A stretch of 64,000 bases of DNA, from positions 62,001 through 126,000 of the forward strand of contig NZ_CP124614.1 of NCBI RefSeq assembly GCF_029958905.1. The letters run 5' to 3'. Each line of letters begins with the position of its first letter. Within the stretch, counting starts at the first letter, position 1. A model generated the notes under the pieces. The model did no database searches and was not told the DNA's origin. It was given only the letters and a program-made list of their open reading frames with translations. The translations under genes and the position numbers were made by a program. Source of the stretch: Vibrio sp. YMD68. Its GTDB lineage: Bacteria > Pseudomonadota > Gammaproteobacteria > Enterobacterales > Vibrionaceae. Of the stretch, positions 59,119 to 64,000 are shown one piece after another.

Positions 59119-60174
59119 ATGAAAATACTGGTAATCGGCCCGTCATGGGTAGGGGACATGGTGATGTCCCAAGGTTTGTACATTGAACTAAAAAAACAAT
59201 ATCCTGATGCCCTTATTGACGTCTTGGCTCCGGCCTGGTGTAAGCCAATCCTTGAGCGAATGGCCGAGGTGAATCAAGCCCTTGAAATGCCATTGGGGCA
59301 TGGACAGTTTGATCTGAAAACTCGATATTCGTTAGGCAAGTCTCTGAAAAATGAACAATATGACAGGGCCTATACACTACCAAACTCAGCGAAATCCGCG
59401 CTCATTCCTTGGTTTGCTCAAATACCCAAGCGAGTGGGCTGGAAAGGTGAAATGCGTTATGGACTTCTCAACGACATCCGCACCAACAAAAAATCCTTCC
59501 AATACATGCTTGAGAGATATGTAGCATTAGCGTATGCCAAAGAAAAAATGACGGGCAGTGGTTGTTTGGGTGAGCTATCAGGCTTGCCGTTTCCAAAGCT
59601 AGAAGTCATAGAGCAAACACAATCGGCAGCGATGGAAGAATTCGGTTTAAATTTGGAGCGCCCCGTTCTTGGTTTATGCCCTGGCGCTGAATTCGGCCCA
59701 GCCAAACGTTGGCCCGATAATCACTTTGCTGCAGTTGCCTCTAGGATGATTGAACTCGGCTATCAAGTGTGGCTATTTGGTTCGGCCAAAGATCGAGAAG
59801 TGACAACCAAAATTATTGATCAAGTACAATCTGATGGGCAGCAGTATTGTTTTAATCTCGCTGGCAGCACAAGCCTGATTCAGGCCGTCGATCTGATTGG
59901 CGCCTGTCGTACCGTTGCCAGTAATGACTCTGGTTTGATGCATGTTGCCGCTGCGGTGGGCTGTAACGTAGTTGCTGTTTACGGGTCTAGTTCTCCGAAA
60001 TACACACCACCGCTAACCGAGAAGTTGTCGATTCTGAATACTGACATTGACTGTCGCCCTTGCTTTGAACGAGTTTGTCCTAAACAGCATCTAAAGTGCT
60101 TAACGGAGCTTATGCCTGAGAAAGTTATTACTGCGATTCAGCAGTTTGACATCATTAAACAAGAGCATATTTAA
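59119..60174 (+). CDS. waaF: ADP-heptose--LPS heptosyltransferase II
   Basis: GT9 enzyme adding the second heptose of the inner core. 351 residues: N-terminal K-I-L-V-I-G-P-S-W-V-G-D-M-V-M-S-Q, C-terminal LCPGAEFGPAKRWP, SNDSGLMHVAAAVG and PKYTPPL. Lies before waaA. Confidence 0.96.
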   Translation: MKILVIGPSWVGDMVMSQGLYIELKKQYPDALIDVLAPAWCKPILERMAEVNQALEMPLGHGQFDLKTRYSLGKSLKNEQYDRAYTLPNSAKSALIPWFAQIPKRVGWKGEMRYGLLNDIRTNKKSFQYMLERYVALAYAKEKMTGSGCLGELSGLPFPKLEVIEQTQSAAMEEFGLNLERPVLGLCPGAEFGPAKRWPDNHFAAVASRMIELGYQVWLFGSAKDREVTTKIIDQVQSDGQQYCFNLAGSTSLIQAVDLIGACRTVASNDSGLMHVAAAVGCNVVAVYGSSSPKYTPPLTEKLSILNTDIDCRPCFERVCPKQHLKCLTELMPEKVITAIQQFDIIKQEHI

Positions 60175-60186
60175 AAGGCGAGAAGA

Positions 60187-61488
60187 ATGACAACGATGGT
60201 TCGTTGGTGTTACACCATACTGCTCAGTCTCATTAGCCCCATTTTACTGTGGGGTTTGTATCGTCCGAAAACCAACAAACCACCCTTTGGTCGACGCTGG
60301 AAAGAGCATTTCGGTTTCACACCAAAAATTGACCACAGAAAATCAGGTGTTATCTGGATTCATGCTGTGTCAGTCGGTGAAGTTCTGGCCAGTAAGAAGT
60401 TAGTGGAGAAGTTGGCAGAGCAAAACCCAGACAAACGAATACTGGTGACAACAACAACCAGTACTGGCGCTGAGCAAGTTGAAAGGATGGGTAATGGCAT
60501 CATACACCGTTATATGCCGATAGATTTTAGCTGGTGTGTTCGAGGTTTTATTCATACTGTCCAACCCGAAAAAATGCTCATTATTGAAACAGAGTTATGG
60601 CCGAATACGATTCATACCGTTGCTAATAATCACATCCCAATTACGTTAATCAATGGTCGCCTTTCGGAAAAATCTGTTGGTAATTATCGTAAATTAAATG
60701 CTTTGATTTATCCTGCGGTCTCCCAGTTACATTTAATACTCACGGTTCATGCTGCTGATAAAGCTCGATTTGAATCCCTTGGGGTGTCAAGTGAAAAGGT
60801 TATTGTTACAGGCTCTATTAAGTATGACGTTACACTCAATCAAGATATCGAAGTTCAAGGACATGCACTAAAAAACGCCCTTGGAACCAACAGAAAAATA
60901 GTAGTAGCAGCTAGCACTCATCAAGGAGAGGATGAACAAATACTTGAGGCTTATCAACAAGCCAAAATGGAGGTGCCAGAGCTATTGCTCGTGATTGTCC
61001 CTCGTCATCCTGAGCGGTTTGATCGAGTGGCGGATTTAGTCTTAAGCCAAGGCTTAACTTTGGTTCGTCGCAGTGATTCGATAGAGAGTGTTGGTCGTCA
61101 TGTCGATGTCTATTTGGGCGATACGATGGGCGAACTCATGGTTATGTTATCGGCAAGCGATCTTGTTTTCATGGGTGGAAGCCTAATCGGAAAAAAAGTT
61201 GGCGGGCATAATTTCATAGAGCCAGCACTGCTTAAAAAATACTGTTTAACAGGCCCTAGTTATTTTAATTTTTCTGATCTTGCTCATCAGCTTATAGAGT
61301 CGAATGCGCTTTCCGTAGTATCGGATGCAAACGATCTTGCGATGCAGATAGTCAGCGCCCTGGCTAAACCGGAAGAGTTAACTGAAAAAGGGCAGTGGGG
61401 CTATGGTATAGTTAAGCGCAATCAAGGCGCTTTACATAAAACACTCGAGTTAGTAAGTACTTCACCAAATATTGAGACACCATCATGA
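60187..61488 (+). CDS. waaA: 3-deoxy-D-manno-octulosonic acid transferase
   Basis: Adds Kdo to lipid IVA; essential. 433 residues: N-terminal membrane anchor (~8-25), HAVSVGEVLAS, ETELWPN, and the C-terminal VGGHNFIEPA. With KdkA in the same cluster it probably makes one Kdo that is then phosphorylated, as in Vibrio and Haemophilus. Overlaps the next gene as ATGA. Confidence 0.97.
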   Translation: MTTMVRWCYTILLSLISPILLWGLYRPKTNKPPFGRRWKEHFGFTPKIDHRKSGVIWIHAVSVGEVLASKKLVEKLAEQNPDKRILVTTTTSTGAEQVERMGNGIIHRYMPIDFSWCVRGFIHTVQPEKMLIIETELWPNTIHTVANNHIPITLINGRLSEKSVGNYRKLNALIYPAVSQLHLILTVHAADKARFESLGVSSEKVIVTGSIKYDVTLNQDIEVQGHALKNALGTNRKIVVAASTHQGEDEQILEAYQQAKMEVPELLLVIVPRHPERFDRVADLVLSQGLTLVRRSDSIESVGRHVDVYLGDTMGELMVMLSASDLVFMGGSLIGKKVGGHNFIEPALLKKYCLTGPSYFNFSDLAHQLIESNALSVVSDANDLAMQIVSALAKPEELTEKGQWGYGIVKRNQGALHKTLELVSTSPNIETPS

Positions 61489-62222
61489 TCAAAACTTTTG
61501 TCATTCATGTCAGTAAAGGCTATGAAGAGCGCAGACAGCACATCGATAAACACCTGCCTGAGCGTGGTATTACGGATTATGAGTACATGCTGCGCGGTGA
61601 TATTGATGATTTGAATGATGAAATTCGTAATGAGTTTTTTGATGATTCGCTAAGGTTGCCTGAAAAATCCTGTTTCTATAAGCACTACTTGGTGATGAAG
61701 AAGGTCGTTGAAGAGCAGATACCTCATGTTTTAGTGCTTGAAGATGATGCCATCTTGGTAAGAAACTTCTTGGATAAGCTACTTGAAGCTTTAGGTGAAG
61801 TGAGTGAAGAGTCTAATTATTTTGTCAACATTGAAGATGCAGCTACATCCGTACCATTCAGCTTAAGAGTTTCAGGGCAGCAACTTTACCGTAGTAAAAC
61901 AAATAAGCTGTGTGGAGGCTATGTCTACGATTTATCTTTCGCGACGAGAATGGTGACTTATATTGAGACGAACACAATTGATGCGCCTATCGATGGGTTA
62001 ATTGGGAATGTTCGTTCTGAGCTGGGTTACAATATATTTTGGTGCCAGCCGCCTCTTGTTTCGCAAGGAAGCAAAAATGGAATGTTTGCCAGCGAACTGA
62101 ACGGCGCAAAATCTGGGCTCTACATACGATTAAGAAGTGCGATTAAAGACTGTTATAGACGTGATATTCGAAGTCATCTCAGTAAAAAACACAAAGCGCT
62201 CTTTCAGAACATGAACAAGTAG
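61485..62222 (+). CDS. Glycosyltransferase family 25 (paralogue B)
   Basis: 245 residues, sharing most conserved segments with the GT25 protein at 56176: FVIHVSKGYEERRQHIDKHL, EKSCFYKHYL, VLEDDAIL, QGSKNGMFAS. Acts on the LPS core, sugar unknown. Start overlaps the waaA stop, so it is translated with it. Confidence 0.9.
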   Translation: MIKTFVIHVSKGYEERRQHIDKHLPERGITDYEYMLRGDIDDLNDEIRNEFFDDSLRLPEKSCFYKHYLVMKKVVEEQIPHVLVLEDDAILVRNFLDKLLEALGEVSEESNYFVNIEDAATSVPFSLRVSGQQLYRSKTNKLCGGYVYDLSFATRMVTYIETNTIDAPIDGLIGNVRSELGYNIFWCQPPLVSQGSKNGMFASELNGAKSGLYIRLRSAIKDCYRRDIRSHLSKKHKALFQNMNK

Positions 62223-62229
62223 TAAGACT

Positions 62230-63123
62230 ATGACATCAAACTTAGCTCGGACACACTTAACCTTCGTAGTTTATGGAAACGATAAAACTTACTATCAAGG
62301 CGCAAGGTTTTGCATTTTGTCTTTTTTAGCCAATTGGGTTGAGGCAAATGGAACTAGGCCTGAAATCTCTGTTCTAGCGGAAGAGACTGAGCACTTCGCT
62401 AGTATGCCAATTAAAGTGTTTCCTATATCGCCTTCTCAAAAGGCAGAATGGAGCCTAGACAATACTTATCACTTCAGAATTAAAAATCGTGGTTTAAAAT
62501 ATCTTTGTGATAATTTAGAGTTGAACCCTGAAGATAAACTTCTTTTTTTAGATACCGACACATACTTTACCCTAGCCACCAATGTGTACTTCGATTCAAT
62601 CTCCAATGATAGTGCACTGTTGTTTTGCTCGGAAGTGAACATTAATACCCTTCCAAAGAATAATGAATATGCCGCTATAAGAGATAGGGATATTAAACTC
62701 GCTGATGGCAGCGTCTATCGCACAGACTCCGACTCGGTCATGTGGGCATCTGCAGTGATTGGAATGACTGGATCTCGCATATCAGCTTTCGATCATGCTG
62801 ATATGTTGATTCAAGGCTTACGCAAGGAAGGGTGTTTCGCTCATACTCTAGAGCAATTTGCGTTATCTGAAGTTCTTTCTAGGCAAGTTTCGATTACGCC
62901 AGCAAAAGAGTGGGTGAACCACTACTCAACGAGTGGAAGAAAAGACTGGGCCAGAATCGTTTTAGAGCGATTTTTTGAAGAGCATGGCAACAAGCCTTTT
63001 GAAGAGCAAGTACGCCTAGCAAAAGGTGTCAGCTTTAAGCGCCCCCTTGCTGAGGTGATTCGAGGGCATATCTACAAGAAGAAAAAGAAACTTCGCAAAT
63101 TGTTTGGCCTGAAAGAAGAGTAG
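62230..63123 (+). CDS. Putative glycosyltransferase
   Basis: 297 residues. An L-D-T-D-T-Y-F motif near residue 107 looks like the DxD metal site of a GT-A fold enzyme, and WASAVIGMTG and VNHYSTSGRKDWAR follow. No family recognised with certainty. Highly basic C-terminal tail (KKKKKLRKLF), suited to membrane association. Located right after the second GT25 gene, so an LPS role is likely. Confidence 0.7.
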   Translation: MTSNLARTHLTFVVYGNDKTYYQGARFCILSFLANWVEANGTRPEISVLAEETEHFASMPIKVFPISPSQKAEWSLDNTYHFRIKNRGLKYLCDNLELNPEDKLLFLDTDTYFTLATNVYFDSISNDSALLFCSEVNINTLPKNNEYAAIRDRDIKLADGSVYRTDSDSVMWASAVIGMTGSRISAFDHADMLIQGLRKEGCFAHTLEQFALSEVLSRQVSITPAKEWVNHYSTSGRKDWARIVLERFFEEHGNKPFEEQVRLAKGVSFKRPLAEVIRGHIYKKKKKLRKLFGLKEE

Positions 63124-63161
63124 GATTTGCCTGCATTAGTTTCAGTATTCTTTCTGGGTAA

Positions 63162-63884
63162 TCAAGAGTAATCGAGGGTACTTTCACAGTATCCTTTTTT
63201 TATCTCTGAAAAGTCAAAATTAGCGGCACTAATGCGCCCTAGTCGGACTTCCTTTTCGAATGAGCGTTCAAGGCGCTCTATATTGCTCTCTTTCCAGTTA
63301 TCGCCACTTTGTGTTCGGCACTTATCAAAATCAATAATCCAAACTTTTTTGTCTTTATCGAGTAGGATATTGTGAATGTTAAGGTCAGTATGATTAACGT
63401 TCACATCGTGCATTTTTCGAATTTGACGACCTATATTTCTCAAGTCAGTGTTTGATAGCTTCTCACTCGAGAGTATCTTTACCAAATCTTCAGCATGAGG
63501 GAGTTTTTGAACTAAGATATCAGCCTTGTAGGTTAGTCCGTTCTTTGAGACTTTTGCTGCGACTGGAGCCGGAACGTTGACATTATTTTCAGTCAGTAGT
63601 TTGAGTAGTAGCAGCTCTTGAAAAGCTCTCGACGTCTTTAACCCTGTAAACCAGTAGCGATCACGGACCAGTTTTCCAAACAAACCACCGCGAATATAGT
63701 GCCTAAGGGCAAAGTTATCTTTATTACCTTTTACAAACCATGTCGTCCCTCTACCTTGGGCACTGCCTAGTATCGCTTGATTCTCTTTCCAGTAATCAAT
63801 AGAAAAAGCAGATTCAACATCTTCTGTGAGCACTAAAGGATCATACCAGTACGTTGCATTGTTGATTTGTTTTGTTGTGAACAT
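63162..63884 (-). CDS. kdkA: Kdo kinase
   Basis: Phosphorylates the single Kdo residue of the LPS inner core. 240 residues of a kinase fold: GRGTTWFVKGN, A-L-R-H-Y-I-R-G-G-L, catalytic H-T-D-L-N-I-H-N-I-L-L-D near 160 and I-I-D-F-D-K-C-R near 180. Start ATG 63884, weak ribosome site. Convergent with the glycosyltransferase genes. Confidence 0.95.
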   Translation of the reverse strand: MFTTKQINNATYWYDPLVLTEDVESAFSIDYWKENQAILGSAQGRGTTWFVKGNKDNFALRHYIRGGLFGKLVRDRYWFTGLKTSRAFQELLLLKLLTENNVNVPAPVAAKVSKNGLTYKADILVQKLPHAEDLVKILSSEKLSNTDLRNIGRQIRKMHDVNVNHTDLNIHNILLDKDKKVWIIDFDKCRTQSGDNWKESNIERLERSFEKEVRLGRISAANFDFSEIKKGYCESTLDYS

Positions 63885-64000
63885 GAATCACTGTCTCGTA
63901 TTGGTGGGTTTATGGCATACTAGGTAAAACAGTATATCAAACGCCTAATAGATTGATGAACGATTCATATAGTTACCAGAAAATATTAGTTATTGCTACT
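63885..64000. other. Edge of the window
   Basis: 116 AT-rich bases upstream of kdkA; probably its promoter region. Nothing further can be supported. Confidence 0.5.

Overview
The window is ordinary chromosomal DNA of a gammaproteobacterium of the family Vibrionaceae, most likely a Vibrio. The evidence is the gene order and protein sequences: glnA/typA, rbn-dtd-yiiD, hslR-hslO/pckA, an intact gspC-N (eps) type II secretion operon, nfuA-comF/bioH, greB/ompR-envZ, rpoZ-spoT-trmH, yicC/rph-pyrE, slmA-coaBC/radC-rpmBG-mutM and a Kdo-kinase type LPS core cluster. It is gene-dense, with about 60 protein genes. No tRNA, rRNA, prophage, CRISPR array or intact transposase was seen.

Layout. 1-1930: glutamine synthetase (cut by the window edge) with a sigma-54/NtrC-type control region. 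1931-11477: typA, a small P-loop protein, a DUF2959 lipoprotein, the rbn-dtd-yiiD block, an AsmA-like protein and pckA. 11812-13104: heat-shock pair hslR-hslO. 13323-25067: type II secretion genes gspC to gspN, tightly overlapping except for one gap before the major pseudopilin gene gspG. 25169-32191: cysQ, nudE, nfuA, comF, bioH, a small hypothetical gene and tex. 32474-34381: a secreted protein built of four retropepsin-like repeats. 34645-43444: greB, ompR-envZ, a MITE-like palindromic element, recG, trmH, spoT and rpoZ. 43627-48853: gmk, a purine-riboswitch-controlled NCS2 permease, yicC, rph and an attenuator before pyrE. 48960-55118: lpxL-type acyltransferase, slmA, coaBC, radC, rpmB-rpmG, a membrane protein and mutM. 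55141-63884: LPS core and O-antigen genes, including three GT25 enzymes, a WaaL-like ligase, GT90, waaF, waaA, another putative glycosyltransferase and kdkA.

Working together: the gsp genes build a complete type II secretion machine apart from prepilin peptidase and pilotin, which are not in the window. The last 9 kb makes and decorates the LPS inner core: WaaA adds Kdo, KdkA phosphorylates it, WaaF adds heptose, GT25/GT90 enzymes decorate, and the WaaL-like protein ligates or polymerises. gmk, spoT, rpoZ, pyrE, rph and the purine permease form a nucleotide and ppGpp neighbourhood.

Most notable: (1) a purine riboswitch aptamer with its own promoter and a start-occluding hairpin before the permease; (2) the four-repeat retropepsin-like protein whose outer repeats keep the DTGAD motif while the inner two have lost it; (3) a 266-bp palindromic element with 19-bp terminal inverted repeats and flanking TA; (4) an unusual number of short direct tandem duplications (11, 15, 17, 18 and 44 bp), some inside genes. 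One of these lengthens BioH by exactly six residues. No wholly new multi-gene system was found.
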